DNA of 38,911 nucleotides from JAFGTP01 sp964498725. Lineage in GTDB: Bacteria > Fidelibacterota > UBA2242 > JAFGTP01. Shown here piece by piece: positions 17,001 through 25,148 of this stretch (its first letter is position 1; each line of letters begins with the position of its first letter). The notes under the pieces are model-generated. The model was given only the letters and a program-made list of their open reading frames with translations. It ran no database searches and was not told where the DNA came from. Location: assembly GCA_964498725.1 (NCBI GenBank), contig CAZCHS010000020.1, forward strand, positions 1 to 38,911, given 5' to 3'. Both the position numbers and the translations under genes were made by a program.

Positions 17001-17344
17001 TCCTGGCCCAGATATCTAAATTAATTTCCGATGAAGGCTATGAGGTCATTCAGGCTGAAGACGGCCGGCAGGCCTGGAATAAACTAAATGCCAATAAAGA
17101 TGAAATTGTCATGGTTGTCACAGACCTGGAAATGCCGGTTATGGATGGCTTCGAACTGACCAAAAAAATTAAGGCCAGTTCGGAATTCCGTGGTATGCCG
17201 GTGATTGCTCTCACTTCCCTGGCTGAGGAGTCCCAGGTTGTGAAAGGTAAAAAAGCCGGAATTGATGATTATCAGATTAAATTGGATAAAGTAAAATTAC
17301 TGGAATCTATTAAAGATTACTATGCAAAAGCAGTAAAAGTATAA
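14084..17344 (+). CDS. cheA: Hybrid CheA histidine kinase with two CheW-like domains and a receiver
   Basis: The 1086-residue protein starts after a strong AGGAGG site. In order: an Hpt domain with phospho-accepting His51 (SAHSVKGGSGFLG); a region that may replace the P2 domain; an acidic, Pro- and Ser-rich linker (about 255-320); a dimerisation segment from about 324; the ATPase with HIVRNSADHG near 425, DDGKGID and SGRGVGMD; a first CheW-like domain from about 580; a second CheW-like domain from about 777; and a C-terminal receiver from about 962 with Asp1014 in TDLEMPVMDG. Ordinary CheA is about 650 residues with one CheW domain and a separate CheY. Here the fused receiver may act as phosphate sink or output, as in FrzE-like kinases. 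No free CheY is present in the window. Confidence 0.93.
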   Translation: MSFDMGDEILQTFLEEAEEHLDGIEQDLLEIEEMGENIDDELVNRVFRSAHSVKGGSGFLGLDRIKDLSHSIENILDMVRNKELVPTSNVVSKVLDAFDRLKELIENASKSNEMEIDEWVKKLEKITKENLADDEKDSIDERIDIHAPNSRISFNVTKFDFNHAIKGNNILYILEYDLIHDVQRQDKTPLDVIELLDDIGVIVDIIVGVSQVGTLDEEPTQITLPMFVLFSTIVEDDLIGSVTRLSDDKIQVIPEDLSKLTPPEEKKESEKAAAEIEKKPAPKEDDPKPQQTTASEKPSSTPEEAEDSSSSNKKTASLKKSDTLRVKVNVLDQLMNKAAQLVLARNQLIQAREVDNRRKLDVATKEIDRVSSELQDAIMLTRMQPVSTIFNKMPRVVRDLGKDLGKDIELVMEGKDVELDKTMLEGLGDPLLHIVRNSADHGIETPAVRLQKGKPQQGTILLKAYHESGLVNIEIIDDGKGIDPEKIAISAIQKGLYSDKEVESMSDEEKVNLVMLPGFSTAEEITDVSGRGVGMDVVRSNIDKMGGTVRIKSIKDVGSTITIKLPLTLAIISSLLIKTGKQRFAVPQVNVSEVLTVAKKNLKERVKKIGDAEVLILRGELVPLMQLNELLDLDKKFYNPNTGRMEIDRRKNIVDERLVKVEEDTQPTEQEIEERREIETKKRINIIIVNSGVYKYGLVVDELQDNVEIVVKPLGVHLKGFREYAGATILGDGTVSIILDIAGLAHKAELHSFSSNKNASNLLGKKEQHEDVKDAVNKTMLLFRNAPEEHCALPLSKVTRLEKIKASDIEIVGGKKVIQYRGGSLPVYALEEATNVGMLEDTEDLIVVVFNVNGNEVGLLTVPPVDAENLNLVIDNRNSHMAGVDGTAIINDHTVLIINVDEIMKILNPQWYEEETQYRDSQSGSRPRDQIVEEVIEEVEEFDDDDKRKKQVSQSGTQNKGTKILIVEDSSFFLAQISKLISDEGYEVIQAEDGRQAWNKLNANKDEIVMVVTDLEMPVMDGFELTKKIKASSEFRGMPVIALTSLAEESQVVKGKKAGIDDYQIKLDKVKLLESIKDYYAKAVKV

Positions 17345-17360
17345 TCAAAGGAGATTAAAT

Positions 17361-19331
17361 ATGTTTTTCGATAAGATCAAAAAAATGAACATTAAGAGTA
17401 AATTATTAATCGGCACTATTCCTGTTTTAATAATCGCATTTATTATTATCGGTTATATTTTTATCAATGAAACATCGGATTTGGTGTTAAATCAGCAAAA
17501 TGGGTTTTATGAATCCTTTATTGATCAGTTGACTACTGATTTTGATGAATGGCTTGAGGATCGGGTGCGGGAGACGACACTTATCGCTGAGAATAAAATA
17601 ATAGAAGATGCTGCAAAAGGTGAAAATCCTGAACTGGCCCAAGAAATGATAACAAACTTCAAGCAAAAATCACCGATTTATGAAAATATATTTTTAGCAG
17701 ATCCCGGGGGGGATATAAAAATGTTGGCGACAGGAAATATTGGCGCTGGCATTGATATATCTGAGATTCCTGCATATCAGGTCAACGCTGAAAAAGCGCA
17801 ACAAGGTCAATACTGGATTGGGTCCGTACACCTTTCACCGGAATCCAGCCGGCCTGTCATCCTGATCACAGTACCTATTATGGAAAACGGTCAGGTTACC
17901 GGTATCGTCGGCGCGCCTATCGAACTGAGTTATTACTCTGAGCGGAAAATTAAAAGTGTTGATTTCGGCATGGGAAGTTATGCTTACATTACCGATAACA
18001 ATGGTGTCGTTATCGCCCATCCTGAAAATGATTATGTTTTGGATTTGGATATTTCCGGATATGATTTTGGAAAAGAAGCACTTTCCCAGCGGAATGGCAA
18101 AGTTGAGTATGACTGGGAGGGAACCCGCAGAATTGCCTATTTCCGGGAAATTGATAATAAACCCTGGTTAGTCTATCTGGCCTCAGACCTGGATGAATTG
18201 TATCAGCCGGTCCACGCAACCAGCCGTAAAGTCTATTTTGTGGAATTTATTGTTGTTTTATTGACCTCAATCATTATTGTTTTTATCATTGGCAGGATTT
18301 CAAAATCAATACGCAATATCGTTAACCGTGTCCAGGACATCGCGCAGGGTGAAGGCGACCTAACCCAGCGCATCGAAATCGCCTCACAGGATGAAATTGG
18401 TGAACTGGCTCACTGGTTTAATCAGTTTGTGGAAAAAATTCAGAAAATAATTATGAATATTACGGAAAATACAGAAACCTTGTCCGCCTCCGGAACAGAA
18501 TTGAATGTCATCGCTGAAGAAATGAGTAAAGGTATCAGCCAAACTGTTGAGAAATCCAATACTGTTGCCGCTGCTGCGGAAGAGATGAACTCCAATATGG
18601 TGGCTGTTAAAAACAATATAGGGTCGACATCGGAACAACTCAATACTGTTTCGTCCGGAACAGAAGAAATGAGTTCCAGCATTAATGAAATCGCGCAAAA
18701 TGCCTCCAAATCAACGGAAATAACAAAAAGTGCCGTAGAACAGGCCGATAAAGCCTCTCTGCAAATGAAAGAATTATCAAATGCCGCCAGGGAAATTGTT
18801 AAAGTTACCGATACGATCGCGGAAATTTCCGACCAGACCAATCTGTTGGCATTAAATGCCACGATAGAAGCGGCCCGCGCCGGTGATGCCGGAAAAGGAT
18901 TTGCCGTTGTGGCCAATGAAATTAAAGAATTGGCGCGTCAGACCGCTGAGGCTACCGATCAAATTGCATTGCAACTCAGTGGCGTACAGGATACTTCCAA
19001 CAGCACAGCTAAAGAAATATCCTCTATTACCCAGATCATCAATGAAATAGATGAAATTGTCGGCACCATCGCAGCCGCTGTGGAAGAACAAAATGCCACC
19101 ACTTCCGAAAACGCTCAGGGAATTGGTGAAATTTCCGGCAATATCAAAGAGATAAATGAAAACATTAATCAGAGCAGCGAAGCCTCAAGCCAGATCGCTG
19201 AAGACATTTCTGAGGTGAATCAAAGCACCAATGAGATGAGTAATAGCGCCAGCCAGGTTCAGAGGAGCTCCGAAGAACTGAGTGAAATGGTGGCAAAATT
19301 AAAAGGAATCGTTAACCAGTTTAAAGTATAA
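17361..19331 (+). CDS. Methyl-accepting chemotaxis protein, double-Cache sensor
   Basis: The 656-residue receptor begins after AAAGGAG. A first membrane helix (about residues 14-34) is followed by a roughly 250-residue extracytoplasmic region that looks like a double Cache domain (IFLADPGG, then YITDNNGVVIAHP, then the membrane-proximal segment). A second membrane helix lies near 290-310, then a HAMP domain with DIAQGEGDLTQR and a long signalling helix bundle. The hairpin tip has QTNLLALNATIEAARAGDAG, the contact site for CheA and CheW. The C terminus ends NQFKV, with no CheR/CheB docking pentapeptide. The ligand cannot be inferred; the amino-acid-binding signature of some double Cache domains is not evident. 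Confidence 0.92.
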   Translation: MFFDKIKKMNIKSKLLIGTIPVLIIAFIIIGYIFINETSDLVLNQQNGFYESFIDQLTTDFDEWLEDRVRETTLIAENKIIEDAAKGENPELAQEMITNFKQKSPIYENIFLADPGGDIKMLATGNIGAGIDISEIPAYQVNAEKAQQGQYWIGSVHLSPESSRPVILITVPIMENGQVTGIVGAPIELSYYSERKIKSVDFGMGSYAYITDNNGVVIAHPENDYVLDLDISGYDFGKEALSQRNGKVEYDWEGTRRIAYFREIDNKPWLVYLASDLDELYQPVHATSRKVYFVEFIVVLLTSIIIVFIIGRISKSIRNIVNRVQDIAQGEGDLTQRIEIASQDEIGELAHWFNQFVEKIQKIIMNITENTETLSASGTELNVIAEEMSKGISQTVEKSNTVAAAAEEMNSNMVAVKNNIGSTSEQLNTVSSGTEEMSSSINEIAQNASKSTEITKSAVEQADKASLQMKELSNAAREIVKVTDTIAEISDQTNLLALNATIEAARAGDAGKGFAVVANEIKELARQTAEATDQIALQLSGVQDTSNSTAKEISSITQIINEIDEIVGTIAAAVEEQNATTSENAQGIGEISGNIKEINENINQSSEASSQIAEDISEVNQSTNEMSNSASQVQRSSEELSEMVAKLKGIVNQFKV

Positions 19332-19349
19332 GCGTAGTATATAAGAATA

Positions 19350-19385
19350 TGACAGTGATAGAAATAAAAATCTATCACTGTCATT
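19350..19385 (+). repeat. Strong 14-bp hairpin between chemoreceptor genes
   Basis: ATGACAGTGATAGA (19350-19363) and its exact complement TCTATCACTGTCAT (19372-19385) flank an 8-base AT-only loop. It lies 18 bases after the first receptor gene. No uridine tract follows, so a classical terminator is unlikely; an mRNA-processing or stability element is possible. Confidence 0.7.
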
Positions 19386-19403
19386 AACGCTATTATTCGT
19401 TGA

Positions 19404-19625
19404 AATGCACAAGATATAACAGAAATTTCAGAAAATATGCACGAAATAAATGAAAATCTAAATCAAAAAAATTTTGTTTCAGATCAGATCGCTAATGATT
19501 TCAGCAAAGTTAACATCGGCACTAATGAAATAGGGGACAAGGCCGGCCTGATGAAAGCAAGAGCACGGGAACTCGCGCAAAGGGCTGGAAAATTGAAAAC
19601 AATGATTAATCAATTTAAAATTTAA
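19404..19625 (+). pseudogene. Remnant of the C-terminal end of a chemoreceptor
   Basis: Translated from 19404, the sequence reads NAQDITEISENMHEINENLN and continues to a stop after MINQFKI. It aligns without gaps to the last 70 or so residues of the receptor just upstream (ENAQGIGEISGNIKEINENI ... GIVNQFKV). An in-frame TGA at 19401 and the absence of any sensor, HAMP or hairpin-tip coding upstream show that the rest of the gene is gone. Many substitutions (KNFVSDQIANDF for EASSQIAEDI) indicate an old remnant. The internal ATG at 19437 has no ribosome-binding site, so a 62-residue peptide is unlikely but not excluded. Confidence 0.75.
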
Positions 19626-19649
19626 TCAACAAAGTAAGGTGGGTGCAGT

Positions 19650-21335
19650 ATGAAATTAAAATTTAAAAGTCTCCGAACCACATTAATGGTATCAACCGGT
19701 TTGTTTTTGCTGATAATGTTCATTGTTCTGAACATTATTGTATCCAATACAATATCGAACTCTTTGTTTCAGGAAAAAGAGGTTAATTTAAAAAATGTTG
19801 TTGAATCCAATATGGCTGTTTTAGAATATTTTCATAATAGGGTTGGCACAGAACTGACTGAAGCAGAGGCCAAAGAACAGGCCAAACAGGCCATTTCACT
19901 AATCCGGTATGGTGAAAGAAATCAAGATTATTTCTGGATCAATGATAAACAGCCGAAAATGATCATGCATCCCATTAGCAAAAATTTAAATAATCAGAAT
20001 GTCGGCCATATCGAAGATGAAAATGGATTACGGTTATTTTCTGAAATGGTTGACGTGGTCAAAAAAAATAATGGTGCCGGTTTTGTCGAGTACACCTGGC
20101 AATATTATGATGAAAAAGGCCGGGAGGAACCAAAACTTTCCTATGTTTCGGAATTTAAACCCTGGGAATGGATATTGGGTACTGGTATTTATATTAATGA
20201 CGTTAAAGAAAATGTTGCCCGGGCCAGAAATAAATTTATGCTGATTGAATTTGTTATTCTAATAATTGGCCTGGTACTTTACTTTTTTATTTCCAATTTT
20301 ATAACAAAGCCTTTGATGAGAACTGTTGATCTGCTCAAAGATATCGCTCAGGGAGAAGGCGACCTGACGCAACGATTGAAATCGGATTCTGAGGATGAAA
20401 TCGGACAGGTGGCCTATTGGTTTAATGTTTTTATTGAAAAGGTGCAGGGAATTATTGGGGAAATAACCGAAAACACGGAAACATTGGCAGCATCCGGAAC
20501 AGAACTCAATACAATTGCGGAAGAGATGAATAGTGGCGTTGGCCATACTGTGGAAAAATCCAACTCAGTATCCGCAGCAGCAGAAGAAATGAGTTCCAAT
20601 ATGGAAGCCGTCGCATCCTCTGTGGAGTCAACCACTACCAAACTCAATACAGTTTCTTCCGGAACAGAAGAGATGAGTTCCAGTATCAATGAAATTGCGC
20701 AAAATGCTTCTAAATCAACTGAAATCACTAAAAATGCTGTTGACCAGGCCCGGTCTGCCTCCAACCAGGTTCAGGAACTTGGTAAAGCAGCCCAGGAAAT
20801 AGTAAAGGTCACGGATACAATTGCGGAAATATCCGAACAAACTAATCTGCTGGCGCTTAATGCCACGATTGAAGCCGCCCGCGCTGGTGATGCCGGAAAA
20901 GGGTTTGCTGTTGTAGCCAATGAGATCAAAGAACTGGCACGGCAGACCGCCGAAGCTACCGAGGAAATTGCCAAACAATTACATGGCGTGGAAACAACTT
21001 CCAGCAATACCGCCACAGAAATTACCAACATTACCAATATAATCAATGATATTGATGAGGTTGTGGGCGCGATTGCTGCTGCTGTGGAAGAGCAAAATGC
21101 CACCACCACGGAAAATGCCCGGGGTATCGCTGAGATCAGTGGAAATATGAATGAGATCAGGGAAAATGTCGAGCAAAGCAGTCAGGCCTCCGGGCAGATT
21201 GCCGAGGAGATCTCCGACGTCAATGCCAGTACCAATGAAATGGGCAACTCCGCCGCCCAGGTGCAGATGAGTTCTGAAGAACTGAGTAAAATGGTGGAAA
21301 AGTTAAAATCATTAGTCGGACAATTTAAAATCTAA
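19650..21335 (+). CDS. Methyl-accepting chemotaxis protein, single-Cache sensor
   Basis: The 561-residue receptor starts after AAGGTGGG. Its first membrane helix (about 11-31) is followed by a roughly 150-residue single Cache domain of the sCache_2 kind: RNQDYFWINDKQPKMIMHP in the middle and KPWEWILGTGIYINDV near the end. A second membrane helix (about 192-213), HAMP (DIAQGEGDLTQR) and the signalling bundle follow. From the HAMP onward it is highly similar to the receptors on either side, and the tip segment AGDAGKGFAVVANEIKELAR is the same in all three. The ligand is unknown; sCache_2 domains often bind small carboxylates, but no residue here proves that. Confidence 0.92.
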   Translation: MKLKFKSLRTTLMVSTGLFLLIMFIVLNIIVSNTISNSLFQEKEVNLKNVVESNMAVLEYFHNRVGTELTEAEAKEQAKQAISLIRYGERNQDYFWINDKQPKMIMHPISKNLNNQNVGHIEDENGLRLFSEMVDVVKKNNGAGFVEYTWQYYDEKGREEPKLSYVSEFKPWEWILGTGIYINDVKENVARARNKFMLIEFVILIIGLVLYFFISNFITKPLMRTVDLLKDIAQGEGDLTQRLKSDSEDEIGQVAYWFNVFIEKVQGIIGEITENTETLAASGTELNTIAEEMNSGVGHTVEKSNSVSAAAEEMSSNMEAVASSVESTTTKLNTVSSGTEEMSSSINEIAQNASKSTEITKNAVDQARSASNQVQELGKAAQEIVKVTDTIAEISEQTNLLALNATIEAARAGDAGKGFAVVANEIKELARQTAEATEEIAKQLHGVETTSSNTATEITNITNIINDIDEVVGAIAAAVEEQNATTTENARGIAEISGNMNEIRENVEQSSQASGQIAEEISDVNASTNEMGNSAAQVQMSSEELSKMVEKLKSLVGQFKI

Positions 21336-21348
21336 AGGAAAGTAGGCT

Positions 21349-23550
21349 ATGAAAATTAAGTACAAGATCATGAGCCTGGCAATTATTGGCATATTGCTGA
21401 CAGCAGCAATATTATTTATCACAGTCTTTGTCCAAAAGTCAAAGATCAATGAACAGGTAACCGAAGAATTGCTGAACCAGGCAAACCGGGAAACAAGGAC
21501 CATTGCTCAGGATGTCTATCGTATGTTGGATTCTCAAAACCAACTTTTAATGCAAAAAGTGAAAACCGATTTAAATGTTGCTGAAGAAGTGATCAATACA
21601 CAGGGAAATATTCGCTTTACAAATTCCATGGTGAGTTGGAATGCCGTAAATCAATATACCAAAGCCGGCACAACTGTAGAATTGCCCCGAATGTACGTTG
21701 GTAATCAATGGCTTGGACAAAATGATGACATTGATAAGCGTTCCCCGGTTGTTGATAAAATTCAGGATTTGGTAGGCGGCACTTGTACTATTTTTCAACG
21801 TATGAATGAAGATGGCGATATGCTCAGAGTCAGCACCAATGTGGAAAAATTGGATGACACCAGGGCGATCGGAACTTATATCCCGGCCACAAACCCGGAC
21901 GGGAAAGCAAATCCGGTTATTAGCAAGGTTATGCAGGGTGAGACCTATTACGGCCGCGCTTATGTTGTCAACGCCTGGTATCTGACTGCCTATAAACCCA
22001 TTTACGATGAGAATGACAAAGTTGTCGGCATCCTCTATGTTGGTGTCAAACAGGAATCCATTGATGCTATTCGTGAAGGCATTATGGATATTGTGGTTGG
22101 GAAAACCGGTTATATTTTTGTTCTGGGCGGTAAAGGCGACCAGAAGGGTGAAGTAATTATTCATAAATTCCCTGAACGAGTCGGTAAAAATATTTACAAT
22201 AATGAAGATGCCAATGGAAAACTCTATATTCAGGAGATGGTGGATAATGCCATAAATCTCGAAGGTGATGAAGTTCATTTCGTTAATTATTTTTGGCAGC
22301 GCTACGATGACCAGCCACCATCAAAAAAAATTGCCGCCATTGGCTATTTTGAACCCTGGGACTGGGTCATTGGTGTAGGGGCCTATGAAAAGGATTTTAT
22401 GGACGCGGTGGAAAATGTCAATCAAAACCTGTCCCAACTGATTTATTTCTTCGTTGTTGGCGTAATTATCTCGATTATTGTGATCGGCGGGGTTGTTATT
22501 GTTTTTGCCCGCAGAATTGTTAAGCCCATTAATAATGCTTCCCGGCGATTGGAAGACATTGCCCAGGGAGAGGGCGATTTAACACAGCGGCTGGAAGTTG
22601 TTTCAAATGATGAGTTGGGCGTAATGTCAAAGTGGTTTAATGTTTTCATTGAAAAAATCCAAAATATGATTAGTGAGATTTCCGATAATACCAATACAAT
22701 TGCCGCTTCCGGAACAGAGCTGAATGCTATTGCAGAAGAAATGAGTCGCGGAACCCAGCAGACAGTTGAAAAAGCCAATAGTGTCGCCGCCGCTGCCGAA
22801 GAAATGAGTTCAAACATGAACACGGTGAACAGTTCCATGGAAGAGACTAATGAAAATCTCAACACTGTGGCTTCCGGTACTGAGGAGATGAGCGCCAGCA
22901 TCAATGAAATTGCTGATAATGCTTCCAAATCTACCGAAATTACCAAAAGCGCTGTATCCCAGGCTAAAAAGGCATCCAATCAGGTGAATGAACTGGGTAA
23001 AGCCGCTCAGGAAATTGTTAAGGTTACCGATACAATCGCTGAAATCTCGGACCAAACCAATCTGCTGGCCCTGAACGCCACCATTGAGGCCGCCCGTGCC
23101 GGTGATGCGGGAAAGGGATTTGCCGTTGTGGCCAATGAAATTAAGGAACTGGCGCGGCAAACAGCCGAAGCTACGGAAGAAATTGCCCAAAAATTAAACG
23201 GAGTGCAAAACACATCACAGGATACAGCCACAGAAATTACCTCTATCACTGAAATCATTAATGAAATTGATCATATTGTAGGCGCAATTGCCGCCGCTGT
23301 GGAGCAGCAGAATGCGACTACCTCAGAAAATGCCCAGAAGATAAATACAATCTCAGGCAATATGCGAGAGATCAGTGAAAATGTGAATCAGAGCAGCCGG
23401 GCTTCGCTGACAATAGCTGAGGAAATTGCCGAGGTTAATGACAGTTCCAATGAGATGGGAAATAGCGCCAGCCAGGTACAATTAAGCGCAGATGAATTGA
23501 GCAAATTAGTACAAAATTTAAAAGTAATGGTCGGACAATTTAAAATATAG
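21349..23550 (+). CDS. Methyl-accepting chemotaxis protein, Cache_3-Cache_2 fusion sensor
   Basis: The 733-residue receptor begins 13 bases after the previous stop, with AAAGGAA upstream. Between two membrane helices (about 6-26 and 364-386) lies a long sensor that looks like a Cache_3-Cache_2 fusion. The first part includes GGTCTIFQRMN, VSTNV and AYKPIYDENDKVVGILYVG; the second has KTGYIFVLGG, then YFWQRYDD and PWDWVIGVGAY, matching the single Cache of the receptor before it. HAMP (DIAQGEGDLTQR) and the conserved signalling bundle follow, ending VGQFKI. The sensor therefore seems to be a single-Cache unit with an extra module in front. Ligand unknown. Confidence 0.91.
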   Translation: MKIKYKIMSLAIIGILLTAAILFITVFVQKSKINEQVTEELLNQANRETRTIAQDVYRMLDSQNQLLMQKVKTDLNVAEEVINTQGNIRFTNSMVSWNAVNQYTKAGTTVELPRMYVGNQWLGQNDDIDKRSPVVDKIQDLVGGTCTIFQRMNEDGDMLRVSTNVEKLDDTRAIGTYIPATNPDGKANPVISKVMQGETYYGRAYVVNAWYLTAYKPIYDENDKVVGILYVGVKQESIDAIREGIMDIVVGKTGYIFVLGGKGDQKGEVIIHKFPERVGKNIYNNEDANGKLYIQEMVDNAINLEGDEVHFVNYFWQRYDDQPPSKKIAAIGYFEPWDWVIGVGAYEKDFMDAVENVNQNLSQLIYFFVVGVIISIIVIGGVVIVFARRIVKPINNASRRLEDIAQGEGDLTQRLEVVSNDELGVMSKWFNVFIEKIQNMISEISDNTNTIAASGTELNAIAEEMSRGTQQTVEKANSVAAAAEEMSSNMNTVNSSMEETNENLNTVASGTEEMSASINEIADNASKSTEITKSAVSQAKKASNQVNELGKAAQEIVKVTDTIAEISDQTNLLALNATIEAARAGDAGKGFAVVANEIKELARQTAEATEEIAQKLNGVQNTSQDTATEITSITEIINEIDHIVGAIAAAVEQQNATTSENAQKINTISGNMREISENVNQSSRASLTIAEEIAEVNDSSNEMGNSASQVQLSADELSKLVQNLKVMVGQFKI

Positions 23551-23558
23551 GAGTTTTT

Positions 23559-24026
23559 ATGGCGGATAGAGCAGAAACAAAAACTGTTAAGACTGAACAG
23601 GATCTTTTCCAAATATGTAGTTTCTTTTTGGGAGAAGCCCTTTGTGGAATTGATATCAATACTGTTCAGGAGATCAGTAAAGACATGGAAATGAGCGAAG
23701 TGCCTTTATCGCCGGACTATGTACTGGGGATCAAAAACCTGCGTGGCGGGATTGTCTCGGTTATTGATCTCGGGGAAAAGATCGGGCTTCAGCCATCAAA
23801 AATTGATGAGGACAGCCGGATAATAATCGTGAACTGGAAAGACGAATATATAGGCTTATTAGTGGACGAAATTTCCAATATTTTGCCGGCGGACCGTAAC
23901 TATCTTGAAGACCCGCCCTCAAATGTCAAAGGAATGCAGGGAAAGTACTTTCAGGGTGTAATCAATACGGATTCAGGATTGATCGCATTGATGAATATAG
24001 ACGAAGTGCTTTCAACTGATGAGTAG
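23559..24026 (+). CDS. cheW: CheW coupling protein
   Basis: This 155-residue protein is a single CheW domain linking the receptors to CheA. It shows the usual opening (ICSFFLGEALCGIDINTVQEI), the NLRGGIVSVIDL segment that contacts the kinase, and GLLVDEIS further on. The ATG comes nine bases after the third receptor gene, with GGAG upstream. Together with the two CheW-like domains in CheA it gives three coupling domains in the system. The protein has no receiver fusion and a normal length. Confidence 0.95.
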   Translation: MADRAETKTVKTEQDLFQICSFFLGEALCGIDINTVQEISKDMEMSEVPLSPDYVLGIKNLRGGIVSVIDLGEKIGLQPSKIDEDSRIIIVNWKDEYIGLLVDEISNILPADRNYLEDPPSNVKGMQGKYFQGVINTDSGLIALMNIDEVLSTDE

Positions 24027-24035
24027 AAAAGGACA

Positions 24036-25148
24036 ATGGATCTTATGAAAGTATTAATTGTTGATGATACAATTTTTTACCGGAAAATATTGCAGGATGT
24101 GCTTGAGGATATAAACGGGATTGAGGTAGTTGGCTCCGCCCATAACGGCAAACTGGCGATTGATAAAATCAAACGCCATAAACCGGACCTCATCACCCTG
24201 GATGTTGAAATGCCGCGCATGAACGGACTTGAAACATTGAAAGCGATTCAGGATCTGGACCTGGATGTCGATGCTTTGATGGTTAGTTCCAAAACACAGC
24301 ATGGCAGTGAGATTACGATTCAGGCATTGGCCCTGGGCGCCTTTGATTTTATCTCAAAACCGGATATTGATGACCCGGAGGAGAATAAAAAAATTCTTAA
24401 ACGGGAATTGATGTCAAAATTTCATATTCTCAGACAAAAAAAGAAACTGAATACATTGGTTCAAAAAACCAAATCTGTCGGCACAACAAAAAAGAAATTT
24501 CCGGCAAAAACAAGAACTTCTTTTTACGAAACATCAACAAAAATTGACAGCAAATCTGTGAAACGGACGGAAAAATCCCAGATTGTTGCCATCGGTTCTT
24601 CAACAGGAGGGCCTAATGCCCTGATAACCCTGATATCCGGTTTGCCTGAAAATTTGGGTGTGCCCGTGGTTATTACGCAGCATATGCCGCCTGTGTTTAC
24701 GGCCTCTCTGGCCAGGACATTGAACTCAAAAACATCACTCACAGTAAAAGAAGCTGTGGACGGTGAAGTATTAAATAAAGATACCGTTTATATTGCCGCC
24801 GGCGGCCAGCAAATGAAAGTTGCTTCCGGTGTCGGTTTTCAGAAAATGATCAGAATTACCGATGATCCGCCGGAAAACAGTTGCAAGCCATCAGTGGATT
24901 ATCTTTTTCGATCCGTATCCAGGGAATACGGTTCAAAAGTCACCGGCGTTATTCTTACAGGGATGGGGAATGACGGCAAAATAGGCATGTCCGTAATGAA
25001 AGCAGCCGGCGCTTTGATCCTGGCGCAAAACGCGGAAACCTGCGTTGTCTATGGTATGCCAAAAGCAGTCATTGATGCCGGCCTCGCCGATAAAATATTG
25101 CCAATCCAAAAAATAAGTGAAGAAATTGTAAAATCGATAAAACTATGA
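24036..25148 (+). CDS. cheB: CheB receptor methylesterase with receiver
   Basis: The 370-residue protein has an N-terminal receiver (LIVDDTIFYRK; Asp56 in TLDVEMPRMNG) joined by a basic linker (about 130-180) to the methylesterase/glutamine deamidase domain. The catalytic triad is visible: Ser189 in GSSTGG, His216 in TQHMPP and Asp313 in GMGNDG. A second ATG at 24045 is better spaced from AAAGGA (24027-24033) and gives a product opening MKVLIVDD, so the true start may be three residues in. It overlaps cheR by four bases. Its phosphorylation by CheA would set receptor adaptation. Confidence 0.95.
   Translation: MDLMKVLIVDDTIFYRKILQDVLEDINGIEVVGSAHNGKLAIDKIKRHKPDLITLDVEMPRMNGLETLKAIQDLDLDVDALMVSSKTQHGSEITIQALALGAFDFISKPDIDDPEENKKILKRELMSKFHILRQKKKLNTLVQKTKSVGTTKKKFPAKTRTSFYETSTKIDSKSVKRTEKSQIVAIGSSTGGPNALITLISGLPENLGVPVVITQHMPPVFTASLARTLNSKTSLTVKEAVDGEVLNKDTVYIAAGGQQMKVASGVGFQKMIRITDDPPENSCKPSVDYLFRSVSREYGSKVTGVILTGMGNDGKIGMSVMKAAGALILAQNAETCVVYGMPKAVIDAGLADKILPIQKISEEIVKSIKL

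Noticed and set aside
18440..23540. Long repeated DNA in three copies
   Set aside because: It is the conserved signalling half of the three receptor genes, not a CRISPR array or mobile element.
14071..23612. Many open frames of 60-178 codons on the minus strand opposite cheA and the receptors
   Set aside because: They recur at the same places opposite each receptor, so they are mirror images of conserved coding sequence, and none has a start signal or recognisable domain.
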